Position numbers and translations under genes: made by a program. The notes under the pieces are model-generated. The model had not been told where the DNA came from, searched no databases, and worked only from the letters and a program-made list of their open reading frames with translations. This document shows positions 11,280 through 21,440 of a stretch of DNA of 64,000 nucleotides, piece after piece (position 1 is the stretch's first letter; each line of letters begins with the position of its first letter). Location: assembly GCF_028372415.1 (NCBI RefSeq), contig NC_092877.1:217282116-217346115 (forward strand), written 5' to 3'. The DNA comes from Notamacropus eugenii. Lineage: Eukaryota > Chordata > Mammalia > Diprotodontia > Macropodidae.

Positions 11280-12304
11280 AATCATACCTCTGGGACTGGT
11301 AACTTAATATACTACAGAAACTTAGTAAGAATAATTAACTTCCTTGAACACACAGTAGCTGATTTTCTTGTTTAAAAAAGACAGCCAGTAAAAGTGGTTT
11401 AAGTAACTCACAAAGTTCACATTGTGTTGAAAAATTATTTTTAATGAAGCTGTTATCATGTAACAGGAATGCAATAAAACATCCCAAAACTGAAATTTTC
11501 TATTTTTATGACCTCCTGTAAAATTTCCAAAAAGGCTAAATATTTCTTTCAATGAGTACAAAAATTATTGGACTGAAAATGTCCATGCCAAGTTTCCATT
11601 TGGAGTAAATTTTCAAGACCATTACTCCATAAACCACTGAAAATGAAATTTTAATATGGAAATGCTGACAGATTACTAACTATCACATTGCTAGCTATGT
11701 AGTACAAGGGCAAGGATCTTCAACTTCCTTCAGACCTACTGTTTCACAGTATCACAATTCCATATAGATCCTTCCTTTACAAAGCATTACACAAACAAGA
11801 TAGAATTTTTTCCTGGCTACAGGAAAGAGAGACATGATGGAAAGTGAGGGAAATGATGAGCTATGAAAAGCGAAAATGCAGAATCCAATTTGTTAATCAG
11901 GCAACCATTATTTTTCAAGCACCTCACTTGTCCTTTTGGCTCATTTCTGAAGAAAGCACACAGGCTACATTTTTTTCTTCTCTTTTCAGCACAAACCTAA
12001 GATCACCTTCTAGTACAAGCACAGACAAGAATCAAATCTTTGTCTGCTAAGCAAACAAAACCAAGAAATCAAATAGCACATACGGAACCTATTATCAATT
12101 ATAGTTTGGCATTAAGTATTCTCTGCAATGACCTAGAAATTAATCAAAGGTCCAGCTATACAAGTATACAGTAGGCTGCTACTTAAAACAGAGAGGAAAT
12201 TCAGGATTTGGAATACATTTTTTCAATTCACACTAATCTTAAGCCCCTTCCACTAGATCATTCACTTAAGGAATCAATGAGCCCTCCTCAATTCTAAATC
12301 AAGT
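11280..12304. other. Repeat-free unassigned stretch
   Basis: About 1 kb with no SINE, LINE or simple repeat, unlike its surroundings. Read on the minus strand it lies directly downstream of the exon-like relic at 12305-12595 and so could be its 3' untranslated region. This is inference from position and absence of repeats only. Short open frames at 11322-11561 (-) and 11844-12050 (+) have no recognisable features. Confidence 0.35.
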
Positions 12305-12595
12305 TTCTCTTTTCCATGGGAGTGGTTCCCAAAGCATTAATCTCTGTCAGTGTATCCAGTGCACGTTCCTTTTTATGAACAGCTTCCAGCATTAAGTAGA
12401 GCAATTCTGTCTACCATCTGGCTTTGTCAGGGAAAAGCTTCTTCTACGTGAAAATACAAAACTGACCTGCCTCAAGTCTAGTCGCATAATCTTTTCAAAG
12501 ATACAGACCATCTCCTTATCCATTCCAACTGAATGGAGTTTTAGATGAACCAGAGATAAGAGATGAAAGGTTTCAAACCTCATTTTATATGTTTG
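12305..12595 (-). pseudogene. Unrecognised minus-strand exon-like coding relic
   Basis: On the minus strand a pyrimidine tract of about 35 bases (12600-12640) leads into a CAAAG acceptor. The frame then stays open from 12595: QTYKMRFETFHLLSLV and onward through MDKEMVCIFEKIMRLD, for 43 codons exactly to a CAG|GTCAGT donor at 12467/12466. Beyond that donor the same frame stays open (SRRRSFSLTKPDG). After an apparent one-base deletion near 12410 it continues in another frame as ELLYLMLEAVHKKERALD and ends at a TAG near 12305 after NALGTTPMEKRNLI. Composition is protein-like: leucine-rich, charged and not low complexity. I do not recognise the protein. It may be a dead gene fragment, a retrocopy, or chance. 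The frameshift argues against an intact gene. Confidence 0.35.
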
Positions 12596-13195
12596 CTTTG
12601 AAAAAAGAAAAGAAAAGGAAAGAAAAGAAAGAGGGCATTGGAGTCACCTTTATGAGTACCACTTCCTCAGGGAACCAACAGGACGTTTACTGTTTACTGT
12701 GTGACAATCAAAGGCAAAGAAGTACATTTTCAATAACTCAGCAGGAAACCCTGGATTCCTCCCGGGGTGTTACTGACCTCTTCTCACCTGCTTTCAACTG
12801 CTCTTGGTCAAAACTCTATAGGTTTCATTTCTTAAGTGGGCTTAATAACAATTCTAAGTGCAGGCTTGAGAATTACACACCGGATGAAGTCATAGTAATC
12901 AAACACAAAAATAGCAACTATAACAATAGAAAATTCAATAGTAAAAAAAAAAAAAATGATACTCAAAGTCGGTTGTATGACCTGCGTGCTCAGGGTGTGA
13001 TTCTGTTTGGCTTAGAAACTTTTTCTCTTCACCATCTTCTCTTCAGCCCTGACAAGAAGGAGTCTGGGACCCTTCAAATAATCATATTTTAAACGAAAGG
13101 TGTGAAGTTGCTAAGGAACAACACAAGGTCTGAAAACTTGCTCTTTCTCTTCTTCTGTGGCAAGTTTTTAATAAAGTTAGATGTCATGTGCAAGC
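12596..13195. other. Unassigned stretch; + strand open frame not supported
   Basis: Holds a 167-codon open frame on the + strand (12589-13092). It begins in an A-rich tract (KKEKKRKEKKE), includes an A13 run read as lysines, has no recognisable domain and is followed by 'aataaag' at 13169-13175. A single exon with this composition is more likely chance than a gene. Confidence 0.4.
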
Positions 13196-13199
13196 GAAT

Positions 13200-13335
13200 A
13201 AGCATTCTATCATGAGAGAATATAAGCTCCTTGAGAACAGGGACTGTTTTGTTCATTGCATTTGTAGCCCAACATCTAGCACAGTACCTGGCATATATGA
13301 GGCACTTAATAAAGTTTGATTGATTGATAACTGAT
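13200..13335 (+). repeat. L2/CORE-SINE 3' tail
   Basis: Contains 'ataagctccttgagaacaggg' in broken form, 'tctagcacagtacctggcat' and 'cacttaataaagtttgattg', the typical sense-strand 3' tail. Confidence 0.75.
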
Positions 13336-13494
13336 TCTGCAGCAGACAGCTATAGAAGGTGCTCATACCCAGGCTCCTAAAGGTCAGCTCCACTGCCAGC
13401 CCCACTGGTAGAGAATCATGCAGTATGGCAGATCATTGTGCATGCTAAAGTAATCTCAAGTACACAATTAGTTGCAATGAGTGATTCCAATACT

Positions 13495-13985
13495 TATTGG
13501 CTGTTTAAGTCTAGGCCACATACTTTATACTCTGAGCCCTGGTTTTTTCCTCTGCAAACTAGAGGTAATAACTCTTTTACTGCTTATCTCACAAGTGTGT
13601 GGTGAGTAATGTGCTTTAAAACCTTATAATATCTTGGAGTTAAGATTGTGATGTGAAATGCCCTAGGGGAGCCTAGCTCTCCCACACATGTTCAAACAAA
13701 AATCAAAAAAATGGCCCACACCAAATAATGTTCAAGAAATCAGAAGAAAAGGATCAGTAAGTGACTTCATCCAGATCAGGCTGCACAAAAAGCCAGCCTG
13801 TGGATATTTAGAGAGGGATCTCACCAGGTAAGCCAGCATGAACACAGGTAAACATAGGATAAGAAACTTCGGACTCTGAGGGATATCAGAGGCCTTCGGG
13901 TCCAACCTCCCCTTTTTATCACTTAGCAAAGTGCCTGGTGCTTAGTAGGTACTTAATAAACGGTAATTGACTAGTTCATTCGAAG
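13495..13985 (+). repeat. Diverged SINE fragments
   Basis: 13495-13640 resembles the middle and end of a sense MIR ('tcctctgcaaactagaggta', 'tgtggtgagtaatgtgc'). 13845-13985 is a composite ending in the SINE tail 'agtgcctggtgcttagtagg'. Both are old and their edges are uncertain. Confidence 0.5.
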
Positions 13986-14056
13986 TATAGTGATTTAACT
14001 CCAGGGAATGCAGGTAGTGATAGATAGGATTTAAACAAAAATGAAGACCCTGAATA

Positions 14057-14105
14057 TGTGTGTGTGTGTATGTGTGTATGCACATATATATATACACGCA
14101 TATAT
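14057..14105. repeat. TG/TA microsatellite
   Basis: Tract of tgtgtgtgtgta followed by 'tatatatatacacgcat'. Confidence 0.85.
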
Positions 14106-14179
14106 TTTAAAGTCAGATATGATCAATCTCTGGTAATTACTGAACAAGAGTAGAAAGGAATATGTGGATTTCTTAGATG

Positions 14180-14624
14180 TGGATATGACCTTTACCTTGA
14201 GGTGGGCCTGAAAATCTCAACAAATGTAGAAAGAAGGAAACATTAAACACACCCTTTACTGATCACAATGTAATAAAAAATACATATTTTTTTATTTTTT
14301 GAAGGCGATTGGGGTAAAGTGACTTGCCCAGGGTCACAAAGCTAGTAAGTGTCTGAGGTCATATTTAAACTCAGGTCCTCCTGACTCTACATAACAAATT
14401 ATAATGTAATAAAATTATAATCAATATAGGGGGCTTGAATAAGTATTCAAAATTAAATGAAGACTAATTTAATACTAAGGAATTTTAGTTGATCATAAAC
14501 AATTTCATTCAAGAAAATGACAATAATGAAATATTATTTTAGCCAAAACAGGCACTAAAGGAAAATTTCTATCTCCAAACTCTTTCATCAACAACAAAAA
14601 CAAAAAGAACAGATCAATATTCTT
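14180..14624 (+). mobile_element. Ancient L1 ORF2 fragment, left part of a split copy
   Basis: Outside the inserted SINE, this resembles the endonuclease-to-RT linker region of L1 ORF2: 'gatcacaatgtaataaaa' (DHNAIK-like) and, at 14540-14620, 'actaaaggaaaatttctat'. It continues at 18077 after a block of younger insertions. It is fully degenerate at the protein level. Confidence 0.6.
14267..14414 (-). repeat. MIR/CORE SINE with 12-bp target-site duplication
   Basis: The antisense SINE body (14279-14402) includes 'gtgacttgcccagggtcaca' and 'ctcaggtcctcctgactct'. It is flanked by perfect copies of 'aatgtaataaaa' at 14267-14278 and 14403-14414, which marks the insertion into the older L1. The T-run at 14287-14299 is its tail. 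Confidence 0.75.
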
Positions 14625-15265
14625 AGCATGCTCTTTTTGTGAAGACAAAGAATTGGAAATTGAGGGGAGGTCCATCAAGTGAGAAATGGCTGAGCAAGTT
14701 ATAGCATATGATCATGACAGATTACTATCCTGCCATAGGATTGTGTTGGTCCTTCCTTGGCCACGAAGACCATGCCATCAGAGAAGTGATGACATGACTT
14801 GCACTTGACTTTGTTTTGAGTGAGGGAGGGCTGTGCAGGTCACCAGCCTCACTTCTCCTCCCTGTGCCACAAGAAATTACAAGCAGGATGGTTTCAGAAA
14901 CACCTGTAAAAACTTACATGAGCTGATGCAAAGTGAAGTGAACAGAAACAGACGAGTGAATGCAGTAACAGCAATATGGAACAGGAATGATGATCACTTG
15001 AGAAAGATTTAGCTACTCTGAGCAAGAAAATGATCCAAGACAATTTCCAAGGACCCATAATGAAAATGCTGTTCATCTCTCCAGAAAGGTCTGATGAATT
15101 CTGAGTGTAGACTGAAGCATGCTTTTTTCACTTTCTTTATGTCTCTTGCTCTTTATGTTTTTGTAACATGTTTTTGTAACATGGCTAATATGAAAATTTG
15201 TAAAGATAGTTTCAGCATGCAACTTTTAAAAATTGGAAAAGCAGCAAATAAAAAAAAAAATCTAA
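14625..15265 (+). mobile_element. L1 3' end (ORF2 C-terminus and 3'UTR), split by a SINE
   Basis: 'caaagaattggaaattgagg' at 14647-14666 begins the final coding part of marsupial L1 ORF2. The same text starts the copy at 28179. It resumes after the nested SINE with 'caggatggtttcagaaacacc', reaches the 3'UTR phrase 'agactgaagcatgctttttt' and ends in an A-run at 15248-15260. The next element is inserted right at this tail. Confidence 0.75.
14742..14872 (+). repeat. Marsupial SINE-like element nested in the L1 3' end
   Basis: Contains 'ccacgaagaccatgccatca' and 'gtgagggagggctgtgcagg'. It is the reverse complement of the elements at 32085-32380 and 34590-35960. It interrupts the L1 sequence between 'tactatcctgccata' and 'agaaattacaagcaggat'. 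The family name is uncertain. Confidence 0.6.
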
Positions 15266-18076
15266 GGGAGGAACCAAGATGGCGGAGTAGAAAGATACAC
15301 ATACACTAGCTCCAAACCCACAGCCCATAAAATACCTGTAAAGAAGAACTCCCGACAAATTCTGGAGCAGCAGAAGCCACAGAACAATAGAGTGGAGGAG
15401 ATTTCTGTTCCAGAGAGACCTGAAAAACTGACCCGAAAGGTCTGTTGCACCCTGGACCCAGAGCAGAGCCCAGCCCTGCCTTGGCGTGCAGCATGGAGAC
15501 GAGCAGATCCGAGTAGGCTTCAGGGACAGAATCTCCAGCTGTAGCACAGGTCCCTCCACCCACAAGCACCAAAGGTCAGTGAGGGGGTCTTTTAAGCTCG
15601 AGGAGAGGGGAGTGGGGTGTCTCCATAACTCAGGCCCCCTCGGGAGGCAGCAGTGGAGGCAGCAGCATACAAGGGCTCCCAAAGCAGGCAGGAGCCAGGA
15701 TTCATTGTTGAAGGTCTCCACGTAAACCCCCTAAGGGAACTGAGCCCCATGTGGTGGTCCTGGCCCCACCAGAGCACCTGAACTTAATCTCACACTGAAT
15801 AGCAGCCCCGCCCCCCTGTTGAAAGCCCTGAGGCTGGGGAGCAGCATTTGAATCTCAGCCCCTAAGCACTAGCTGGGTGGATCTGGTGGCAAGGTAGATG
15901 TGGAAAGGAAACTCAGAAGTCAAGTAACTGGCTAGGAAAATGCCCAGAAAAGGGAAAAAAAATAAGATCGTAGAAGATTACTTTCTTGGTGAACAGATAT
16001 TTCCTCCCATCCTTTCAGATGAGGAAGAACAATGCTTACCATCAGGGAAAAACACAGAAGTCAAGGCTTCTGTATCCCAAACATCCAAAATAAATATTCA
16101 ATGGGCTCAGGCCATGGAAGAGCTCAAAAAGGATTTTGAAAATCAAGTTAGAGAGGTGGAAGAAAAACTGGGAAGAGAAATGAGAGAGATGCAAGTAAAG
16201 CATGAGAAGCAGGTCAACACCTTGCTAAAGGAGACCCAAAAAAATGCTGAAGAAAATAACACCTTGAAAAATAGGCTAACTCAATTGGCAAAAGAGGTTC
16301 AAAAAGCCAATGAGGAGAAGAATGTTTTAAAAAGCATAATTAGCCAAATGGAAAAGGAGGTTCAAAAGCTCACTGAAGAAAATAGTTCTTTCAAAATTAG
16401 AATGGAACAGATGGAGGCTAATGACTTTAGGAGAAACCAAGAAATCACAAAACAAAATCAAAAGAATGAAAAAATGGAAGATAATGTGAAATATCTCATT
16501 GGAAAAACAACTGACCTGGAAAATAGATCCAGGAGAGACAATTTAAATTATGGGACTACCTGAAAGCCATGATCAAAAAAAGAGCCTACACATCATCTTT
16601 CATGAGATTATCAAGGAAAACTGCCCTGATATTCTAGAACCAGAGGGCAAAATAAGTATTCAAGGAATCCACTGATCACCACCTGAAAGAGATCCAAAAA
16701 GAGAAACTTCTAGGAACATTGTGGCCAAATTCCAGAGTTCCCTGGTCAAAGAGAAAATATTGCAAGCAGCTAGAAAGAAACAGTTCAAGTATTGTGGAAA
16801 TACAATCAGGATAACACAAGATCTGGCAGCTTCTACATTAAGGGATCAAAGGGCGTGGAATATGGTATTCCAGAAGTCAAAGGAACTGGGACTACAACCA
16901 AGAATCACCTACCCAGCAAAAGTGAGTATAATACTTCAGGGGAAACAATGGTCTTTCAAGGAAATAGAGGACTTTCAAGCATTCTTGATGAAAAGACCAC
17001 AGCTGAAAAGAAAATTTGACTTTCAAACACAAGAATGAAGAGAAGCATGAAAAGGTAAACAGCAAAGAGAAGTCATAAGGGACTTACTAAAGTTGAACTG
17101 TTTACATTCCTACATGGAAAGACAATATTTGTAACTCTTGAAACTCTTCAGTATCTGGGTAGTGGGTGGGATTACATACACATGCACACACACACGCACA
17201 CGCACACACAGACACACAGAGACAGAGAGCACAGAATGAATTGAATAGGATGGGATCATATCTTTAAAAAATGAAATTAAGCAGTGAGAGAAAAATATAT
17301 TGGGAGGAGAAAGGGAGAAATAGAATGGGGCAAATTATCTCTCATAACAGAGGCAGGCAAAACACTTTTTAGTGGAGGGAGAAAGAGCAGAGGTGAGAGA
17401 AAAACATGAAGTTTACTCTCATCACATTTGACTAAAGGAGGGAATAAAATGGACACTCATTTTGGTATGAAAACCTATCTGACAATGCAGGAAAGTGGGG
17501 GAGAAGGGGATAAGCAGGGTGGGGGGGATGATGGAAGGGAGGGCAATGGGATGAGGGAGCAATTTGAAGTCAACACTTGGGGAGGGACAGGATCAAAAGA
17601 GAGAATAGAAGCAATGGGGGGCAGGATAAGATCGAGGTAAATATAGTTAGTCTTATATAACACAACTATTATGGTAGTCATTTGCAAAATTACACAGATA
17701 TGGCCTATATTGGATTGCTTGCCTTCCCAAAAGGAATGGGTGGGGAGCAGGGATGAAGAGAAGTTGGAACTCAAAGTTTTAGGAACAACTGTCGAGTACT
17801 ATTCTTGCTACTAGGAAATAAGAAATACAGGTAATGGGGTATAGAAAGTTATCTTGCCCTACAGGACAAAAGAGAAGATGGGGATAAGGCAAGGGAGGGA
17901 TGTTAGAAGAGAGGGCAGATGGGCGATAGTGGCAATTAGAATGCTCAGCGTTTTGGGGTGGGGGGAGGGGAGAAAGGGGGAGAAAATTTGGAACCCAAAA
18001 TTTTGTGGAAATGAATGTTAAAAGTTAAATAAATAAATTTTTAAAATGCTTCAAAAGACCAAAAAAAAAAAAAAAA
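15266..18076 (+). mobile_element. HAL1-like half-L1: 5'UTR, ORF1, 3'UTR and poly(A), no ORF2
   Basis: The element starts with the L1 5' signature 'ggaggaaccaagatggcgga', which contains a CCAAGATGG YY1-type site, and has a GC-richer 5'UTR of about 670 bases. ORF1 occupies 15940-17038. Instead of a 3.8-kb ORF2, about 1 kb of non-coding 3'UTR follows (CA repeat at 17185-17220, G-rich blocks, then 'ttaaaagttaaataaataaa') and ends in A16 at 18061-18076. A possible short duplication, 'tctaa' with adjoining A residues, flanks it (15261-15265 and 18078-18082). L1 derivatives that lost ORF2 are known as HAL1 in several mammals including marsupials. A deletion of ORF2 in this single copy is the alternative. 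Confidence 0.75.
15940..17038 (+). pseudogene. L1/HAL1 ORF1 protein, frameshifted
   Basis: The reading frame starts MPRKGKKNKIVEDYF and encodes a long heptad-type coiled coil (about residues 45-195, rich in E, K, L and Q), the trimerisation region of ORF1p. The frame breaks at about 16545-16560, inside the conserved 'ENRSRRDNL' block that opens the RRM domain. An in-frame TGA lies near 16674 in the repaired frame. The C-terminal RNA-binding domain is read in the frame covering 16721-17038 (for example RKKQFKYCGNTIRI, and ITYPAKVSIILQGKQW). ORF1p is an RNA-binding chaperone of L1 ribonucleoprotein particles. This copy is not functional but is far less decayed than the surrounding L1. Confidence 0.85.
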
Positions 18077-19110
18077 GTCTAACAAAACAAATACAGCAAT
18101 CCTGAAAATCAGGGAATAAAGAAACAAATGTGAAAGTGACACAAACTGAATTGTTAAATAAAACCAGTATTTGCTTATTGGAGAGAAACTAATAAAATGG
18201 AAAAAGAATTAGCTAATCTCACATTTTTAAAGATAGGAAAATCAATTGGCCAATATCAAAAAAGAAAGTTTCATAATAGTTGAAGAGAAAATAAAAGAAA
18301 ATATTAGAAACTATTTTAAGCAATTATTATCATAAAACTTACGATAAATTAAATGAATCAACATTCAAAAATATATAAAATACCAAGATTAATAAAATAA
18401 GAAATAGAGAATTGAAATAATTCAATATCAGAGGGGGAAAAAAGAAACTGAATAAGCTAGAAATGAACTTCCAAAGGTGTGGGTGGGGGGAACCAGGATC
18501 AGATGGATTTGCAACTAATTTCTATCAAATATATAAAAAAAAAATTCATTCCAATAAGACATAAAATATTTAGAAAATATAGAATAAAGGAACTATACTA
18601 AATTCCTTTTACAATAAAATCTTTTCTATAATTTAAGAAACAAAGCAAAAAAAAGAAAACTATAGCTATTTTAAAAGAGGCTGCAACCACATATTCAAAG
18701 TATTATACACTATGACCAGTTTGGTTTCATACAAGCAATGCAGAATTTGTTCAATATTAGAAAATATATATATATATATTAGATCATATTAGTAATAAAA
18801 CAATAATCTTATGACCACATCAATATATGCATGAAAAGCTCATGATAAAATAATAGGAATAATTAGATCTTTCCTTGACAAGGTAAATGTTTATCTGAAA
18901 CAAAAAGCCAACCTATCTGTAATGGAAAAATACTAGAGGTCTTTCCAATAAATCAGGGTAACTCAAGGATGTCCATTCTCATCATTATTATTTGATATAA
19001 CTCAAAAAAATTCTAGCTATGGCAATAAGATGATAAAATAAATTAAAGGTAATCTGCATAGGTAAAGAGGAAATAAAATTGTTACCTTTGCAAATTATAT
19101 TACAGTCTTC
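18077..19110 (+). mobile_element. Ancient L1 ORF2 (reverse transcriptase region), right part of the split copy
   Basis: Continues the L1 seen at 14180-14624. Recognisable text includes 'gttaaataaaaccagtattt', the RT region around 18712-18760 (HYDQFGFIQAMQ in translation), the block at 18958-19000 (GCPFSSLLFDI) and the degenerate catalytic box at 19085-19105 (FANYI in place of FADD). There are multiple stops and frameshifts. An (AT)n run lies at 18768-18779. Confidence 0.75.
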
Positions 19111-19229
19111 CCTGAGATGCCTCAAGTTTCAACCAAAAGTAAATAATTAATGGCTTTAGTAAAACAGCCACCTTGCTAGGGGATATTTGCCTTTTAGCAG
19201 GGAATTAATCCAAAGGAATTGGTGGGAAG

Positions 19230-19615
19230 ATCTATTGAGCTTGGGGTTTGTACAAAGAAAAAAATCCTAGGAGAAAGGGTACATAAAAGCTATGTATTGT
19301 ACTTGAAGGACTGTCAGGAAAAAGATTTAGAATTATTCTGCTTATAACTGGAGGGCAAAACTAGGACCAATGATTGAAAGTTATAGGAAGATAAATTTCA
19401 ACTTAATATATGTAAGAAATGTCTTATAATTAAAGGGGTTCAATAAAGGAATGCGTTACCACGACAACTACTGAATTCCCCTGTCACTGAAAGTGCTGTT
19501 AGAGGACAACTTATCAGGGATGTTCTTGCAACAGAGATTCCTGGTTAAAGTAGTCTTTGGATTGGATGCCTCCTAACATCCCTTCCAATTCTAATATGCC
19601 TTGGTTTCATGATCC
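19230..19615 (+). mobile_element. L3/CR1-type LINE 3' end
   Basis: 'gtattgtacttgaaggactg', 'agggcaaaactaggaccaat', 'atttcaacttaatatatgta' and 'ggattggatgcctcctaaca' follow the order of the 3' end of mammalian L3/CR1. It is degenerate. The L3 segment at 30770-31510 represents a more upstream part of the same family. Confidence 0.7.
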
Positions 19616-19669
19616 ACAAAGGCAAAGTTCATACCAGGCAAATGGAAAAGATCATTTAGAAGACTATTT

Positions 19670-20085
19670 CCCATGTGGTACAGTAGATAGAACTGACCTC
19701 ACAACTAAAAAGATGCGGATAACACATACTGCCTGGGTGAACACATTACTTAATATCTCAGTGCTCTAAACAGGTCTCTGAGACTATAAAATGCACAAAA
19801 CGTTCTACTCCAAATTGGTAGAAAAAGTTTCCTCAGCTAGGCATTATTCAGACCTGTCTGTAAATAAACATCTATGAAGTGCTTACTATGTGCCAAGCAT
19901 GTGGGATGCAAGTATAAAAAAAGAAATATTATCCTTGCCCTCAAGGAGCTTATAATCAAATGGGGAAAGATCATACAACAGGAAACTGAAAAGTGGGGAA
20001 GGACTTGGGCATGCTCATGAAGAAAATCAAAATAATTAAGCTCCATGTGAAATAGTCAGTCAATAAACATTTATTGATTTACTTG
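19670..20085 (+). repeat. Two SINE fragments
   Basis: 19670-19830 is a sense CORE-SINE: 'tggtacagtagatagaactg', 'atctcagtgctctaaacagg', 'ctgagactataaaatgc'. 19860-20010 begins 'aaataaacatctatgaagtg' and continues 'cttactatgtgccaagc' and 'ccctcaaggagcttataatc', a second common SINE/MIR-core unit. Confidence 0.65.
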
Positions 20086-20479
20086 AAAATGAAGAGTTGG
20101 CTGGCCTGGGGGCCCTCATTAAATGGAAGTTTGGGGAGGAGTTCTTTCACGGTAGAGGATGCTGATGATCAAAGTTGTGTAGTCTGGTGGGAAGTGAAAA
20201 GACCATTGAAATCACCAGTTCACCCATATTTTCTCAATACCTTTTGAATGATACTCCCACAATTAAGCAGTTACCTATCTCTGCCTTTCTTTCAAATCTG
20301 CCTTTACTGAAGGTGTGCAGCCACACCCACAACATATCCTTTTCACCACAAAATGAAGGAGAATGATCCCATTCTACATTAATTAATGAAGCCAAGCCAG
20401 GAATCATGACAAACATCCATCTTAAATAAATAATAATAAACCCAATGCATAAAATCTAGCTTCTAAGTGCGCAAGGTAT

Positions 20480-20660
20480 AGAGGGTACTAGTCTTGGAGT
20501 CAGACGATTTGAGTTAGGGTAAAACAAGAGCTATGCGACTGGAGCAAGACACTTTCTTAACTTTCTCAACCTCTGGTAGTACCACTTCAAAGCTAATTCT
20601 CCAGCTCTCACTAACTTCGGTGGAAGGGATCCCCAAAGGATAGCTGCTTCCACTTCTCCC
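20480..20660 (+). repeat. Diverged SINE
   Basis: 'gtcttggagtcagacgattt' and 'caagacactttcttaacttt' match the head and middle of a sense CORE-SINE. The 3' part is unclear. Confidence 0.55.
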
Positions 20661-20889
20661 CTCAGAGTTCCAGAAGCTACACTGCTGGGCTGTGTTTTGT
20701 TGTTGTTGTTTTTCTAGTTCTATTGATCACAAGTTCCCACCAATGCTCTTCCTACTGATTATCAGTCAGAGGTAATTAATTTTTAGAAATGTACCCAAAA
20801 CCAGAGGAGTGTTTTCATCTTGTATAGATGAGGTCGCTGGGAAGAGCGGACACAAACTTAGAGACTACAATATAGCAAAGGAATACCAT

Positions 20890-21440
20890 TTTTTCCACCG
20901 CATAATCATTGCAGATTTTATACCAATTTTTTTTTGAAGTGGTGTGCAACCATTATGTGATGACCATTATGTGAAGTTTTTAAAAAATGTATCAGTATTA
21001 CTTTAAAATCATTTATTACTAAATTGTATGGCTGGCAGAGGCACTGTACAGTTTAGCTAGCTCAGGAAGATGCAAGTCTTACCATATCACACATGACTTG
21101 CTTGTGGCGCCTGCTTCCTTAGTGCCTAGGGGTCTTCACTGAGTTGAGTGACAATATGGTCAGTACTACAGCGCTCTAAACAAACACACAAGCTCACTTT
21201 CAGAAACACACTGACAATGCCCTTGGGCTGAGAATCCTAGGCTCACAGCTTGTAATTTGAGAGAGATCAATGTATATCCATATTCCACTGGTGAATACAT
21301 TGTTGCTGTTTACCTTTCAAGCGGAGTGATGGGTGATGAACAGAATTATCCCACGCAAGGATTATGCAACAAAAGGTTATAAACCAATTTTTTGGACTGA
21401 AGAAATAGGGTGTGACGATTATGTGGTGAAATACGATAAA
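20890..21440. mobile_element. Candidate old DNA transposon with imperfect inverted ends
   Basis: The left end 'ccaccgcataatcattgc' and the right end 'gtgacgattatgtggtg' are imperfect inverted copies (13 of 17 positions match after reverse complementing). Internal copies of the 'attatgtgatga' motif occur at 20955-20980. 'ataccaattttttt' on the left recurs as 'ataaaccaattttttgg' on the right in direct orientation. No transposase is readable and no target duplication is clear. The class is unassigned. Confidence 0.4.

Noticed and set aside
12589..13092. 167-codon + strand open frame
   Set aside because: Starts in an A-rich tract, contains an A13 run, shows no domain, and is opposite a better coding signal only at its 5' edge. 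It is probably chance.
15212..15777. Several minus-strand frames up to 169 codons and a + frame of 79 codons
   Set aside because: They lie in the GC-rich 5'UTR of the HAL1-like element and have no recognisable product.
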